Positions 8,146 to 19,343 are shown, counted from the first letter of the stretch. The stretch: 64,000 nucleotides of DNA from Halocynthiibacter sp049608145 (GCF_049608145.1 NZ_JBMYXF010000010.1:1-64000), one strand, 5' to 3'. Notes: generated by a model from the letters alone, not told the origin. Numbers and translations: made by a program.

Positions 8146-9345
8146 ATGGGATTGCGCAACTTCTTTGACCGCATCGAGCCGAACTTTCTGAAGGGCGGCA
8201 AATGGGAACGTTATTTCCCGGTGTACGAGATGGTCGAAAGCTTCATCTACACGCCAAAGACTGTGACAACGGCAGCGCCGCACGCACGGTCTTACGTGGA
8301 TATGAAACGTATCATGACTTACGTGGTTTTGGCCACGATCCCCGCCCTTATGGTGGGTCTTTGGAATATCGGTTTTCAGGTGAATTCCGCCGCTGAGACG
8401 CTTGGTGCGTCTGGCTGGCGCGCATCTTTGCTGGAAACCTTCGGCATTGGCCTGAACGCGGCGAACCCGTTTGCGAATTTCATGCATGGCTTGCTGTATT
8501 TCTTGCCGATCTACATCACGACCCTGGTTGTTGGTGGCATCTGGGAAGTTTTGTTCGCAACCATCCGCCGCCATGAAGTCAACGAAGGCTTCCTTGTGAC
8601 GTCTATGTTGTTTGCCCTGATCATGCCGCCGGATGCACCGCTTTGGCAGGTTGCCCTTGGCATTTCTTTCGGTGTTGTCATCGGTAAAGAAGTCTTTGGC
8701 GGAACTGGTAAAAACTTTCTGAACCCTGCGTTGACAGGCCGTGCCTTTCTGTATTTCGCATATCCTGCGAATATGTCTGGTGACACGATCTGGACACCGG
8801 TTGACGGTTTTTCCGGCGCGACCAACCTTGCGATTGCGGCCTCTGATGGGTACCAGGAAATCATGGTCCGCGGTGGCACTTGGATGGACAGCTTCTTTGG
8901 TTTTGTTCAGGGGTCTATCGGCGAAACATCAACGCTGGCGATCTTTATTGGTCTGGCCTTCCTGCTGTTCACCAAAATCGCCAACTGGCGTTTGGTTGCG
9001 GGCTGTTTGGGCGGCATGATCGCCTTTTCAAGCCTTTTGAACCTGATCGGGTCTGACACAAACCCAATGTTTGCCATGCCTTGGTATTGGCATCTGGTAG
9101 TGGGTGGTTACGCCTTTGGTCTGGTGTTTATGGTCACGGAACCTGTGTCCGCATCCCACACCAATATGGGGCGTTTCATTTACGGCGCATTGATTGGTTT
9201 CATGGTTGTGATGATCCGTGTGATCAACCCGGCCTTCCCCGAGGGCATGATGCTGGCCATTCTGTTTGGCAACGTCTTTGCCCCTCTGATTGACCATTAT
9301 GTAGTACAAGCGAATATCCGGCGGAGGGCACGACGCAATGTCTGA
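8146..9345 (+). CDS. nqrB: NqrB, Na+-NQR membrane subunit B
   Basis: 399 residues with many transmembrane segments. The covalent FMN site is seen as DGFSGATNLA, with Thr226 as acceptor (ApbE consensus D-x-x-S/A-G-A-T). GKEVFGGTGKNFLNPALTGR is another conserved block. NqrB forms the Na+ channel together with NqrD and NqrE, carries riboflavin and one FMN, and contributes to quinone reduction. It overlaps nqrC by 8 bp. Confidence 0.97.
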   Translation: MGLRNFFDRIEPNFLKGGKWERYFPVYEMVESFIYTPKTVTTAAPHARSYVDMKRIMTYVVLATIPALMVGLWNIGFQVNSAAETLGASGWRASLLETFGIGLNAANPFANFMHGLLYFLPIYITTLVVGGIWEVLFATIRRHEVNEGFLVTSMLFALIMPPDAPLWQVALGISFGVVIGKEVFGGTGKNFLNPALTGRAFLYFAYPANMSGDTIWTPVDGFSGATNLAIAASDGYQEIMVRGGTWMDSFFGFVQGSIGETSTLAIFIGLAFLLFTKIANWRLVAGCLGGMIAFSSLLNLIGSDTNPMFAMPWYWHLVVGGYAFGLVFMVTEPVSASHTNMGRFIYGALIGFMVVMIRVINPAFPEGMMLAILFGNVFAPLIDHYVVQANIRRRARRNV

Positions 9346-10146
9346 AGTGACTGAAAACAAAAAAGGCGCGATCCGTCGTTTCCTTGATCAGCCGACGGAT
9401 TCACTGTCCAAGACGCTGTTCGTCGCCATCGCGGTTTGCCTTGTTGGCTCTATGATCGTGTCGGCCGCAGCCGTGGCCTTGCGCCCGCTGCAAGAGGTCA
9501 ACAAACTGCTGGATAAGCAGGTGAACATTCTGCAAGTCGCAGGTCTTTATGAAGACGGCGTTGATGTGGCAGAAGCCTTTGGTCAGTTTGAACCCCGTGT
9601 TCTGGAACTGGCAACGGGTCAATTCACCGATCAATTTGATGCGGCCACATTTGATGACCGCGCTGCTGGCAGCGACCCGGAACTGTCCATCGCACTTGAT
9701 GATGATCCGGCTTCTATCGGTCGCCAAACCCGTTTTGTCACAGCTTACCTGCTGCGCGACGAAAACGGTGATCTCGATAAAGTGGTTCTGCCGCTGCATG
9801 GCTATGGCCTGTGGTCAACGCTGTATGGTTTCATCGCACTAGAAGCCAACGGCAACGACATCTTTGGTCTGCAATTCTATGAACATGGTGAAACCCCTGG
9901 TCTGGGTGCAGAAGTCGACAATCCCCGTTGGAAAGCCCTTTGGGTTGGCAAACGCCTGACCGATGAAAACGGTGTTTTGCAAATCTCGGTGACCAAAGCC
10001 GCCCCTGCGGCGGGTGCTGATTACCACGTTGATGCGCTGGCTGGCGCAACGCTGACCACCGCTGGTGTGCATAATCTTGTGCGCTTTTGGATGGGCGAAG
10101 CCGGTTACGCACCTTTCCTTGCCAACCTGCAAGCAGGAGACATCTG

Positions 10147-10147
<1 letters not shown>
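9338..10147 (+). CDS. nqrC: NqrC, Na+-NQR subunit C
   Basis: 269 residues: one N-terminal membrane helix (about 27-48) and a periplasmic FMN-binding domain. HGYGLWSTLYGFIAL and HGETPGLGAEVDNP are conserved, and the flavinylation motif is DALAGATLTT with acceptor Thr238. The serine of the classical S-G-A-T is Ala here, which the ApbE consensus tolerates. The stop overlaps the nqrD start (TGATG). NqrC passes electrons between the 2Fe-2S/Fe centres and the NqrB flavin. Confidence 0.97.
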
Positions 10148-10799
<652 letters not shown>

Positions 10800-10800
<1 letters not shown>

Positions 10801-11408
10801 TGGAAGGTCTTCTTTCTCTCGCCGTAAAGGCAATTTTCGTTGAGAACCTTGCGTTGTCCTTTTTCTTGGGGATGTGCACATTCATTGCTGTTTCCAAAAA
10901 GATTTCAACAGCCATGGGTCTTGGTATTTCTGTGATGGTCGTTCAGGCCATCACCGTTCCTGCAAACAACCTGATCCTGACCTATCTTCTGGCGCCTGGT
11001 GCGCTGGCGTGGGCTGGTTTCCCCAACGTAGATCTGACCTTCCTGGGTCTGATTTCCTACATTGGTGTGATCGCGGCACTTGTTCAGATCCTTGAGATGG
11101 TGCTCGATAAATACTTCCCACCTTTGTACAACGCGCTGGGGATCTTCCTGCCGTTGATCACGGTGAACTGTGCGATCCTTGGTGGATCTTTGTTCATGGT
11201 GGAACGCGATTACAACTTCGCCGAAGCCGCGACCTATGGTCTGTCTTCTGGCTTTGGTTGGGCGCTGGCGATCACTGCGATGGCAGGCGTGCGCGAAAAG
11301 CTGAAGTATTCTGATGTGCCAGACGGTCTTCAGGGGCTTGGCATCACATTCATCACAGCAGGTTTGATGGCGATGGCCTTCATGTCCTTCTCTGGCGTGA
11401 AACTGTAA
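10800..11408 (+). CDS. nqrE: NqrE, Na+-NQR membrane subunit E
   Basis: 202 residues, six membrane helices, homologous to NqrD with inverted topology. MEGLLSLAVKAIFVENLALS is the family N-terminus. Fe-ligand cysteines lie in FFLGMCTFIAVSK and in TVNCAILGGSLF. The gene is coupled to nqrD by a one-base overlap and followed 12 bp later by nqrF, with GGGGGGCC-like purine-rich sequence as ribosome site. Confidence 0.97.
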
Positions 11409-11420
11409 GGGGGGCCGGGT

Positions 11421-12644
11421 ATGTTAACATTTACACTTGGTGTTGTCCTTTTCACTGTCATCGTTCTGGCGCTTGTTGCCTTAATCATGGCGGCGCGTTC
11501 TAAGCTGGTTTCAACGGGTGATGTGAACATCACAATCAACGGCGAGAAAACCATTTCTGTGCCTGCCGGTGGTAAGTTGCTGCAAACATTGGCGGAACAG
11601 AAACTGTTCGTGCCCTCTGCCTGTGGTGGCGGCGGAACTTGTGCGCAATGTCGCGTGAAGGTTCATGCGGGCGGCGGATCCATTCTGCCAACCGAAGAAG
11701 GCCATATCACAAAGCGCGAAGCGTCTTGTGGGGATCGCCTGTCCTGTCAGGTTGCTGTGAAGCAAGACATGGATATTGAGGTGCCTGAAGAAGTCTTCGG
11801 CGTTAAGAAATGGGAATGTACTGTTCGTTCCAACGACAACGTCGCGACCTTCATTAAGAACCTGGTTCTGGAATTGCCCGACGGCGAAGACGTGAACTTC
11901 CGTGCCGGTGGTTACATTCAGATCGAAGCGCCCGCGCATACGCTGAAATACACGGATTTCGACATTCAGGAAGAATACCGCGACGATTGGGACAAGTTTA
12001 ACCTGTGGCAGTATGATTCCACCCTGGATGAACCGATTGAACGCGCCTATTCCATGGCGAACTATCCGGATGAAAAAGGCCTGATCATGCTGAACGTGCG
12101 TGTGGCTTCTCCGCCTCCGGGGTCTACCGGTATTCCAGCTGGTAAGATGTCGTCTTTCATCTTTAACCTAAAGCCAGGTGACAAGGTGACGATCTCTGGT
12201 CCGTTTGGTGAATTCTTTGCCCGCGATACCGAAAAAGAGATGGTCTTTGTCGGTGGTGGTGCCGGTATGGCGCCAATGCGTTCGCATATCTTTGACCAGC
12301 TGAAACGCCTTGAAAACCGCGACCGCAAAATCACCTTCTGGTATGGTGCGCGGTCTAAGAAAGAGATGTTCTTTGTTGAAGATTTCGACAATCTTGCCAA
12401 GGAATTCCCGAATTTCACATGGCATGTCGCGCTGTCTGATGCGATGCCAGAAGATGACTGGGGCGGATACACGGGCTTTATCCATAACATCTTGCACGAC
12501 GAATATCTCAAGGATCACCCGAACCCTGAGGATTGCGAATACTACATGTGTGGCCCGCCCATCATGAACCAATCCGTGATCAACATGTTGCTTGATCTGG
12601 GTGTCGATCGCGAAGACATCATGCTGGATGACTTCGGCGGTTAA
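11421..12644 (+). CDS. nqrF: NqrF, Na+-NQR NADH dehydrogenase subunit
   Basis: 407 residues: an N-terminal membrane anchor, a 2Fe-2S ferredoxin domain with Cys68, Cys74, Cys77 and Cys109 (SACGGGGTCAQC and RLSCQV), then an FAD domain with RAYSMANYP and an NADH-binding domain with GGGAGMAPMRSHI and YYMCGPP. The C-terminal DDFGG is invariant in NqrF. It takes hydride from NADH on the cytoplasmic side and starts electron flow through the complex. Last gene of the operon; a strong terminator follows. Confidence 0.97.
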   Translation: MLTFTLGVVLFTVIVLALVALIMAARSKLVSTGDVNITINGEKTISVPAGGKLLQTLAEQKLFVPSACGGGGTCAQCRVKVHAGGGSILPTEEGHITKREASCGDRLSCQVAVKQDMDIEVPEEVFGVKKWECTVRSNDNVATFIKNLVLELPDGEDVNFRAGGYIQIEAPAHTLKYTDFDIQEEYRDDWDKFNLWQYDSTLDEPIERAYSMANYPDEKGLIMLNVRVASPPPGSTGIPAGKMSSFIFNLKPGDKVTISGPFGEFFARDTEKEMVFVGGGAGMAPMRSHIFDQLKRLENRDRKITFWYGARSKKEMFFVEDFDNLAKEFPNFTWHVALSDAMPEDDWGGYTGFIHNILHDEYLKDHPNPEDCEYYMCGPPIMNQSVINMLLDLGVDREDIMLDDFGG

Positions 12645-12663
12645 GCCGGAAATCATTGAAATC

Positions 12664-12697
12664 AAAAAGGGCGCAGAGAAATCTTTGCGCCCTTTTT
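12664..12697 (+). terminator. Rho-independent terminator of the nqr operon
   Basis: AAAAAGGGCGCA (12664-12675) pairs with TGCGCCCTTTTT (12686-12697) across a 10-nt loop, 20 bp after the nqrF stop. The A and T runs on both sides make it bidirectional, so it can also stop mutS transcripts coming from the other strand. Confidence 0.9.
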
Positions 12698-12721
12698 CTA
12701 TTGGAATTCTACAGTGTCTGA

Positions 12722-15370
12722 TCAGATGCTGTTCATCTTTTTCAGCTCATAGATAAGATCCAACGCCTCGCGCGGGGACAGGCTGTCTGGTTCGATTTCT
12801 GACAGACGATCCATAGCTGGCGATGCTTTTACAGGCGTTGCTACAGGTGGTGGCGCGGCAGAGAACAGCGGCAGATCATCGATCAGCGCCTTGGGGGTGT
12901 TGCCCCCGTCACGATCTGATTTCTCAAGCTGTTCCAACACCACACGGGCGCGTTCCACGACAGAGGCGGGTAGGCCTGCCAGACGGGCAACCTGCACGCC
13001 GTAGGATCGATCAGCAGCCCCTTTGTGCACCTCATGCAGGAAGATCACGTCGCCTTCCCATTCCTTCACAGCCACCGTGGCGTTGTCGACACCGGCTAAG
13101 GTATCGGCAAGTTGGGTCAGCTCGTGGTAATGGGTGGCAAACAGGGCACGGCAACGATTGGTTTCATGCAGATATTCCAGCGTGGCCCAGGCGATGGAAA
13201 GGCCATCCCAGGTGGCCGTGCCGCGACCGATTTCATCCAGAATGACAAAGGCGCGGTCATCGGCCTGATTAAGGATCGCAGCGGTTTCGACCATTTCCAC
13301 CATAAATGTGGATCGCCCCCGTGCAAGATCATCGGATGCACCCACACGGGAAAACAGCTGGCTGACAACGCCCAGCTTTGCTTCGGTTGCTGGTACAAAA
13401 CTGCCGGCTTGGGCCAGCAGGGCGATCAGGGCGTTTTGGCGCAGGAAGGTCGATTTACCTGACATGTTGGGACCCGTCAGCAACCAGATCGCGGCCCCGT
13501 CGCTGTCGTTAAAAGCACAATCATTGGCAATAAACCCGTCACCACCCTGATTGCGCAATGCGGCCTCCACGACGGGATGACGTCCACCGGTGATCGCGAA
13601 TTCACGGCCATTTGAAAGGGTCGGGCGGGTCCAGTTTTCAAACCCTGCAAGATCCGCAAATCCAGCGGTCAAATCCATTTCCGACACTGCGCGTGTTGTC
13701 TGAAAAATTGCGTCTGACTTATCCAATATTGCGCCAGTTAAGGCGGAATAGAGACCTTTTTCGATCTCAAGTGCATTCGATCCGGCATTCAAGATCTTTG
13801 TTTCAAGCTCTGACAGTTCAACTGTTGTGAATCGTACCGCATTGGCGGTTGTCTGGCGATGAATGAAGGTTTCTGACAGCGGCGCGGACAGCATTTTATC
13901 TGCATGGGTCGCAGGGGTTTCGATGAAATAGCCCAGCACATTATTGTGTTTGACCTTCAGGGCGTTGATGCCGGTGGTATCCGAATATTGCGCCTGTAGG
14001 CTGGCGATAACGGAACGCCCTTCGTCACGCAGGGTGCGGGCTTCGTCTAGGGCGGTGTCATAGCCGGGGGCAATGAACCCGCCGTCACGCGCCAGAAGGG
14101 GCGGTTCTGCGACAAGGGCCGCATCCAGTAAATCAATAAGTTCATCATGACCTGGCAGGGATTGAGACGCGCTTTGTAATACGCCGGGCATGTCGTCGGG
14201 CAGGCGTTGCGTGATGGTTTCCGCTTGTGTCAATCCGTTTCGAATTGCGGCCAGATCACGTGGCCCGCCACGTTCTAAAGCAAGGCGGGACAGGGCACGA
14301 TCCATGTCGGGCACCTGGCGCAGGATATCTCGCAGATCCGCGCGAATGGCCTGATTATCAAACAGGTAAGACACGGCATCATGGCGAGAGTTCAGCAAGA
14401 CCACATCCATAGATGGCGAGGACAAGCGACGTTCCAGCAGCCGCGCACCACCGGCGGTGACAGTGCGGTCAATCGTAGCCAGCAAGGATCCTGCACGTCC
14501 ACCGGACATGGAATGCGTGATCTCAAGGTTACGACGCGTTGCGGCATCAATTTGCATAGTGCCACCGGCAATTTCACGCACGGGAGGGCGAAGCAAAGGC
14601 AGTTTGCCTTTTTGCGTCAGGTCCAGGTATTCAACCACTGCGCCCATGGCGCCAAATTCAGCACGGCCAAACTGACCGAATGCTTCCAAAGTGGATACAT
14701 TCAACAAGGATTTCAGCCGAGTTTCGGAAGAGGAACTGTCAAAAGCTGACCGGGCGAGGGGGGTGATGGCAATGCCTAGATCAGATCCTAACTCAAGGAA
14801 ATCGCCCTCATCCTCGGCATTTATCAGCAATTCACGTGGGGCGAGGCGGGCCAGTTCCGGTGACAGGCGTAGCTTTGGGCAGGGCATGACGTGAAACACC
14901 CCGGTCGAGATATCCACCCAGGACAGCGCCCCTTCATCGCGCACCTGTGAATAGGCGGCGAGAAAGTTATGCTGGCGGGCGTTCAGCAGGCTATCCTCTG
15001 TCAATGTTCCGGGGGTGACAAGGCGTACAACACCGCGTTTTACCACAGCTTTGTAACCGCGCTTTTTAGCTTCAGCCGGGGTTTCAAGCTGTTCACAAAC
15101 GGCAACACGAAAACCTTTGCGGATCAGTGTCAGAAAATAACCTTCGGCTGCGTGGTGCGGCACACCGCACATCGCAATATCTTCGCCATTGTGCTTGCCG
15201 CGTTTGGTTAACGCGATGTCCAGCGCTTCGGCGGCGTTTACTGCATCGTCAAAGAACATTTCATAGAAATCGCCCATGCGGTAAAACAGCAAAGCGTCGG
15301 GATGATCGGCTTTGATTTCCAGATATTGCGCCATCATTGGTGTGACGCCGTCGCCTTTTGCTGCAGCCAT
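12722..15370 (-). CDS. mutS: MutS, DNA mismatch repair protein
   Basis: 882 residues from the ATG at 15370, supported by GGGCGGA upstream and by family alignment; an upstream ATG at 15430 lacks a ribosome site. The mismatch-binding domain begins TPMMAQYLEIKADHPD and has the phenylalanine wedge region GDFYEMFFDDA. The ATPase has Walker A GPNMSGKSTFLRQ, Walker B VILDEIGRGTATWDG and the FATHYHEL motif. MutS recognises mismatches and small loops and recruits MutL. It converges with the nqr operon. Confidence 0.97.
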   Translation of the reverse strand: MAAAKGDGVTPMMAQYLEIKADHPDALLFYRMGDFYEMFFDDAVNAAEALDIALTKRGKHNGEDIAMCGVPHHAAEGYFLTLIRKGFRVAVCEQLETPAEAKKRGYKAVVKRGVVRLVTPGTLTEDSLLNARQHNFLAAYSQVRDEGALSWVDISTGVFHVMPCPKLRLSPELARLAPRELLINAEDEGDFLELGSDLGIAITPLARSAFDSSSSETRLKSLLNVSTLEAFGQFGRAEFGAMGAVVEYLDLTQKGKLPLLRPPVREIAGGTMQIDAATRRNLEITHSMSGGRAGSLLATIDRTVTAGGARLLERRLSSPSMDVVLLNSRHDAVSYLFDNQAIRADLRDILRQVPDMDRALSRLALERGGPRDLAAIRNGLTQAETITQRLPDDMPGVLQSASQSLPGHDELIDLLDAALVAEPPLLARDGGFIAPGYDTALDEARTLRDEGRSVIASLQAQYSDTTGINALKVKHNNVLGYFIETPATHADKMLSAPLSETFIHRQTTANAVRFTTVELSELETKILNAGSNALEIEKGLYSALTGAILDKSDAIFQTTRAVSEMDLTAGFADLAGFENWTRPTLSNGREFAITGGRHPVVEAALRNQGGDGFIANDCAFNDSDGAAIWLLTGPNMSGKSTFLRQNALIALLAQAGSFVPATEAKLGVVSQLFSRVGASDDLARGRSTFMVEMVETAAILNQADDRAFVILDEIGRGTATWDGLSIAWATLEYLHETNRCRALFATHYHELTQLADTLAGVDNATVAVKEWEGDVIFLHEVHKGAADRSYGVQVARLAGLPASVVERARVVLEQLEKSDRDGGNTPKALIDDLPLFSAAPPPVATPVKASPAMDRLSEIEPDSLSPREALDLIYELKKMNSI

Positions 15371-15547
15371 TTTTCCGCCCCGAATTGCTTTCAAATAGGA
15401 ATAGGGGGGAATAGGCTGCCCTGCAAACATGATCTGAGGTGTTTTTGCCGGTATTAGTCCAGAAAAGGCCGTATTTAAGGGCGGCTGGTTGTTGTCGGCG
15501 CGGATTTTTTCTGTAGTTTGTCCTGATCAGCCGGAATGTGAGGACCC

Positions 15548-17806
15548 ATGGCCAATAATAGTAAAGTTACCGCAGAAGAAGCGCTTGCCTATCACCTGGA
15601 ACCAAAGCCAGGCAAATATGATATTGTGGCCTCCAAACCGATGATGACCCAGCGCGATCTGTCGTTGGCCTATTCGCCGGGCGTTGCTGTGCCCTGCGAA
15701 GAAATCGCGAAGAACCCCGAACTGGCTTATGATTACACGACCAAAGGCAATATGGTTGCAGTGATCTCAAACGGGACTGCGGTTCTGGGCCTTGGTAACC
15801 TTGGTGCGCTGGCGTCCAAGCCGGTGATGGAAGGGAAAGCTGTGCTGTTCAAACGCTTTGCCGATGTGAATTCCATCGACCTTGAGCTGGACACAGAAGA
15901 TTGCGATGCGTTTATCAATGCTGTGAAACTGATGGGGCCCAGCTTTGGCGGGATCAACCTTGAAGACATCAAGGCGCCAGAATGTTTCATTATTGAACAA
16001 CGGCTTAAGGAAGAAATGGATATTCCAGTCTTCCACGATGACCAGCATGGTACGGCAGTGATCTGTGCTGCGGGGCTGCTGAATGCTTTGCAGATTTCTG
16101 GCAAGAAAATTGAAGATTGTAAGATCGTTCTGAACGGTGCGGGTGCCGCGGGCATCGCCTGTATTGAGCTTTTGAAATCTATGGGCGCCAAGCATGAAAA
16201 CTGCATCGTGTGTGATACAAAAGGCGTGATTTATCAGGGGCGTACCGAAGGTATGAACCAGTGGAAATCAGCCCATGCGATTAAAACCGAATTGCGCACG
16301 CTGGAAGAAGCCATGGAAGGCGCTGACGTTTTCCTTGGCGTGTCTGCCAAAGGCGCTGTGACCCCTGCGATGGTTGCCGCGATGGGCAAGGATCCTGTGA
16401 TTTTTGCGATGGCGAACCCTGACCCAGAGATCACCCCAGAAGAAGCCCACGCCGTACGCGAAGACGCGATTGTTGCGACGGGGCGTTCAGATTATCCGAA
16501 CCAAGTGAACAATGTTTTGGGCTTTCCTTATTTGTTCCGTGGTGCGCTAGACATCAACGCGCGTGCCATCAACGACGAGATGAAAATTGCCTGCGCCCAA
16601 GCCCTTGCAGAACTGGCGCGTGAAGATGTGCCTGACGAAGTGGCCATGGCTTATGGTCGTAAACTGACCTTTGGTCGCGACTATATCATTCCAACGCCAT
16701 TTGACCCGCGCCTGATCTATCTGATCCCGCCAGCGGTTGCAAAAGCGGGCATGGACACCGGTGTTGCGCGTCGTCCGATCATCGATATGGAAGGCTATGC
16801 AGAAGGTCTGAAGGCCCGTCTTGACCCGACTGCATCCATTCTGCGCGGCATCAATGCGCGGGCAAAACAGGCCCAGGCGCGTATGATCTTTGCCGAAGGC
16901 GATGACCCACGGGTTCTGCGTGCAGCCGTTGCATATCAGCGCCAGGGCCTTGGCAAAGCGGTTGTCGTTGGTCGTGAAGCTGATGTCGCTGAGAAACTGA
17001 CAGCCGCCGGTCTTGGCGATGCTGTAAATGAGCTGGAGGTCGTGAACGCGGCGAACACTCCGCATCTACGCCAATATAAATCCTATCTCTATAAGCGCCT
17101 GCAAAGGCAGGGTTTTGATCGGGGTGATGTGCATAAACTTGCTGCCCGCGACCGCCATGTTTTCGCAGCTTTGATGTTGCAGCACGGTCATGGTGATGGC
17201 CTTGTTTCTGGTGCGACACGTAAATCTGCGCAGGTGATGGATCTGATCAATCATGTGATGGATGTGGATGCAGAAAGCGGTGCTGTTGGTGTAACCGCGC
17301 TGTTGCACAACGGGCGCGTGGTTCTTGTGTCTGATACTTTGGTTCACGAATGGCCGGATGAAAACGATCTGGCCAATATCGCAACGGCCGGGGCGAAAGT
17401 CGCGCGTGCGCTGGGGCTTGAACCTCGCGTGGCGTTCGTCAGCTTTTCAACCTTTGGCTACCCTGTGTCTGAACGCGCTGAAAAGATGCACCTTGCCCCT
17501 GACGTTCTGGACGCGCGTGGCGTTGATTTCGAATATGAAGGCGAGATGACCGTTGATGTTGCGTTGAATGTAACTGCGCAGGAAAGTTATCCATTCCAAC
17601 GCCTTACTGGGCCTGCAAACGTGCTTGTTGTGCCTGCGCGGCACTCTGCTTCGATTTCTGTGAAATTGATGCAGGAAATGGCAGGCGCGACTGTGATCGG
17701 TCCGATCTTGACCGGTGTGGATCATCCAGTTCAGATCTGTTCCATCGGTTCCACGGTGAATGACATCCTGAACATGGCGATCTTGGCTGCGAATAAGGTG
17801 GGCTAA
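15548..17806 (+). CDS. maeB: NADP-type malic enzyme with phosphotransacetylase-like domain
   Basis: 752 residues, the length of MaeB-type enzymes. Residues about 1-430 form the malic enzyme part (SLAYSPGVAVPC, FHDDQHGTA, LNGAGAAGIAC, VFLGVSAKG). Residues about 440-752 form a phosphate acetyltransferase-like domain (FAEGDDPRVLRAA, GLVSGATRKS, GPILTGVDHPVQI). The enzyme decarboxylates malate to pyruvate, generating NADPH. The PTA-like part is usually non-catalytic and senses acetyl-CoA. GAGG precedes the ATG by 5 bases. The stop overlaps the next start (TAATG). Confidence 0.95.
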   Translation: MANNSKVTAEEALAYHLEPKPGKYDIVASKPMMTQRDLSLAYSPGVAVPCEEIAKNPELAYDYTTKGNMVAVISNGTAVLGLGNLGALASKPVMEGKAVLFKRFADVNSIDLELDTEDCDAFINAVKLMGPSFGGINLEDIKAPECFIIEQRLKEEMDIPVFHDDQHGTAVICAAGLLNALQISGKKIEDCKIVLNGAGAAGIACIELLKSMGAKHENCIVCDTKGVIYQGRTEGMNQWKSAHAIKTELRTLEEAMEGADVFLGVSAKGAVTPAMVAAMGKDPVIFAMANPDPEITPEEAHAVREDAIVATGRSDYPNQVNNVLGFPYLFRGALDINARAINDEMKIACAQALAELAREDVPDEVAMAYGRKLTFGRDYIIPTPFDPRLIYLIPPAVAKAGMDTGVARRPIIDMEGYAEGLKARLDPTASILRGINARAKQAQARMIFAEGDDPRVLRAAVAYQRQGLGKAVVVGREADVAEKLTAAGLGDAVNELEVVNAANTPHLRQYKSYLYKRLQRQGFDRGDVHKLAARDRHVFAALMLQHGHGDGLVSGATRKSAQVMDLINHVMDVDAESGAVGVTALLHNGRVVLVSDTLVHEWPDENDLANIATAGAKVARALGLEPRVAFVSFSTFGYPVSERAEKMHLAPDVLDARGVDFEYEGEMTVDVALNVTAQESYPFQRLTGPANVLVVPARHSASISVKLMQEMAGATVIGPILTGVDHPVQICSIGSTVNDILNMAILAANKVG

Positions 17807-18684
17807 TGACTGTCTTTTGCCTTGGCTCGATCAATGCTGACCATGTGTATCAGGTGCCGCATTTGCCGGCACCTGGTGAAACGCTTGCTGCGATTGGATT
17901 TCAAACAGGGCTTGGCGGTAAGGGGGCAAATCAATCTGTTGCTGCCGCCAAGGCAGGTTCCGAGACGCACCATGTTGGCGCTGTTGGGGAGGATGGCGCT
18001 TGGGCAATTGCTGCGTTGCAGGGTTTTGGTGTGGGCACGGACAATGTGCGCACATCCGAGATCCCAACGGGACATGCCATTATCAACGTGGACCCGCAGG
18101 CGGAAAATGCCATCGTGATCTTTTCCGGCGCGAACTTTGATCAGTCTGTCACGCATATCCAGCGTGCCTTGCAAAACGCTGGCGAGGGGGATTGGATCCT
18201 GATCCAAAATGAAACGTCCCACCAGACAGAAGCCGCAAAAGCTGCGCGCGCGAGGGGTGTCAAAGTGGCGTATTCTGCCGCCCCATTTGAGGCGGAAGCC
18301 GCGCGTTTGATGTTGCCCTTTACAGATCTTTTGTTGGTGAATGAAATTGAAGCGGCACAATTGTCTGAGGCGATGAATGTGACAATTTCTGATTTGCCGG
18401 TCGCTAAGATTTTGATCACATCAGGGGCAAAGGGTGTTGATCTTATTGATACGAATAGTGGTGAAAAGGTCTCTAATCCCGCGTTTAGGGTCACTCCAGT
18501 AGATACAACCGGTGCCGGAGATACTTTTGCAGGCAGCTTTGTTGCCGGTCTGGAACAGGGGATGACTGATGCGGATGCCCTGACACGTGCCAGCGCGACA
18601 TCGGCGATTCAGGTGACGCGTGTGGGCGCCGCGACTGCGATCCCTGATGCGAAAGAAGTCGCGGCGTTTCTGGCGGATCAGTGA
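17806..18684 (+). CDS. rbsK: PfkB-family sugar kinase, ribokinase-like
   Basis: 292 residues. The N-terminal GSINADHVYQVPHLPAPGET and GGKGANQSVAAAK segments and the C-terminal DTTGAGDTFAGSFVAG, with catalytic Asp and anion hole, are those of ribokinase. It would phosphorylate a pentose, probably D-ribose, to the 5-phosphate. No ribose transporter or regulator lies nearby and it is coupled to maeB by a one-base overlap, so the substrate is not certain; other nucleoside or sugar kinases of the PfkB family remain possible. Its 3' end overlaps convergent msrA by 7 bp. Confidence 0.8.
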   Translation: MTVFCLGSINADHVYQVPHLPAPGETLAAIGFQTGLGGKGANQSVAAAKAGSETHHVGAVGEDGAWAIAALQGFGVGTDNVRTSEIPTGHAIINVDPQAENAIVIFSGANFDQSVTHIQRALQNAGEGDWILIQNETSHQTEAAKAARARGVKVAYSAAPFEAEAARLMLPFTDLLLVNEIEAAQLSEAMNVTISDLPVAKILITSGAKGVDLIDTNSGEKVSNPAFRVTPVDTTGAGDTFAGSFVAGLEQGMTDADALTRASATSAIQVTRVGAATAIPDAKEVAAFLADQ

Positions 18685-19343
18685 TCCGTGAAAGGTGCGG
18701 CATCGCCCCAAATATCTGACACACGTTGATCACGTCCACAGGCATTGCGATAGCGTGCATAGGCGTCGGATTTTCGGATAAATCCAAAGCGTGTTACAAC
18801 CCGGTTCCGGCTTTTATAGTAATCCTGATGCCCATCGTCGGCGGCATAAAACGCGCTGCGATCTAGGATTGGGGTTACAATTGCGCGTCCCAGATCCGCT
18901 TCGGCTTGGGCAATGGCGGCCTGTGCAATGGAGCGTTCGTTGGCGCCATCGTACCAAATTGCCGTGCGATAACTTTCGCCACGGTCACAGAACTGCCCGC
19001 CTGCATCCAACGGGTCTATGGACCGCAGGAACATATGCAGGATCTGTTCAAGGCTGATCTGGCCCGGGTTATAAGTGATTTCCACGGCCTCATAATGCCC
19101 GGAACCACCAGCCGTGACCTGTTTGTAAGTCGGATTGTCAGTGGATCCGCCCGAGAAGCCAGAAACAGCTTCGATGACGCCAGGTACGCTTTCGAAATCG
19201 CTCTCGACACACCAGAAGCAGCCCCCTGCGACCACAACTGTCGCCTGATCCTGCGCCGTGGCCGCAGTGCATTGCAGGAAAGTTCCCAGTCCAATGGCAA
19301 GAGTAAGGGAAAAAGCGTGTTTCAGGCGTTTGAAAGCGGTCAT
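18678..19343 (-). CDS. msrA: MsrA, peptide-methionine (S)-S-oxide reductase, exported
   Basis: 221 residues with an N-terminal signal peptide (about 1-30, ending ATA-QD), so this MsrA should act in the periplasm. Catalytic Cys42 is in the motif GGCFWCVES. GYSGG-like SGFSGGSTDNPTY, the Glu/Tyr region GHYEAVEITY and FLRSIDPLDAGGQFCDRGESYRTAI are standard. It repairs oxidised methionine in exported proteins. A second cysteine pair near the C-terminus (RNAC) may resolve the sulfenic acid. Convergent with the kinase gene. Confidence 0.92.
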   Translation of the reverse strand: MTAFKRLKHAFSLTLAIGLGTFLQCTAATAQDQATVVVAGGCFWCVESDFESVPGVIEAVSGFSGGSTDNPTYKQVTAGGSGHYEAVEITYNPGQISLEQILHMFLRSIDPLDAGGQFCDRGESYRTAIWYDGANERSIAQAAIAQAEADLGRAIVTPILDRSAFYAADDGHQDYYKSRNRVVTRFGFIRKSDAYARYRNACGRDQRVSDIWGDAAPFTDH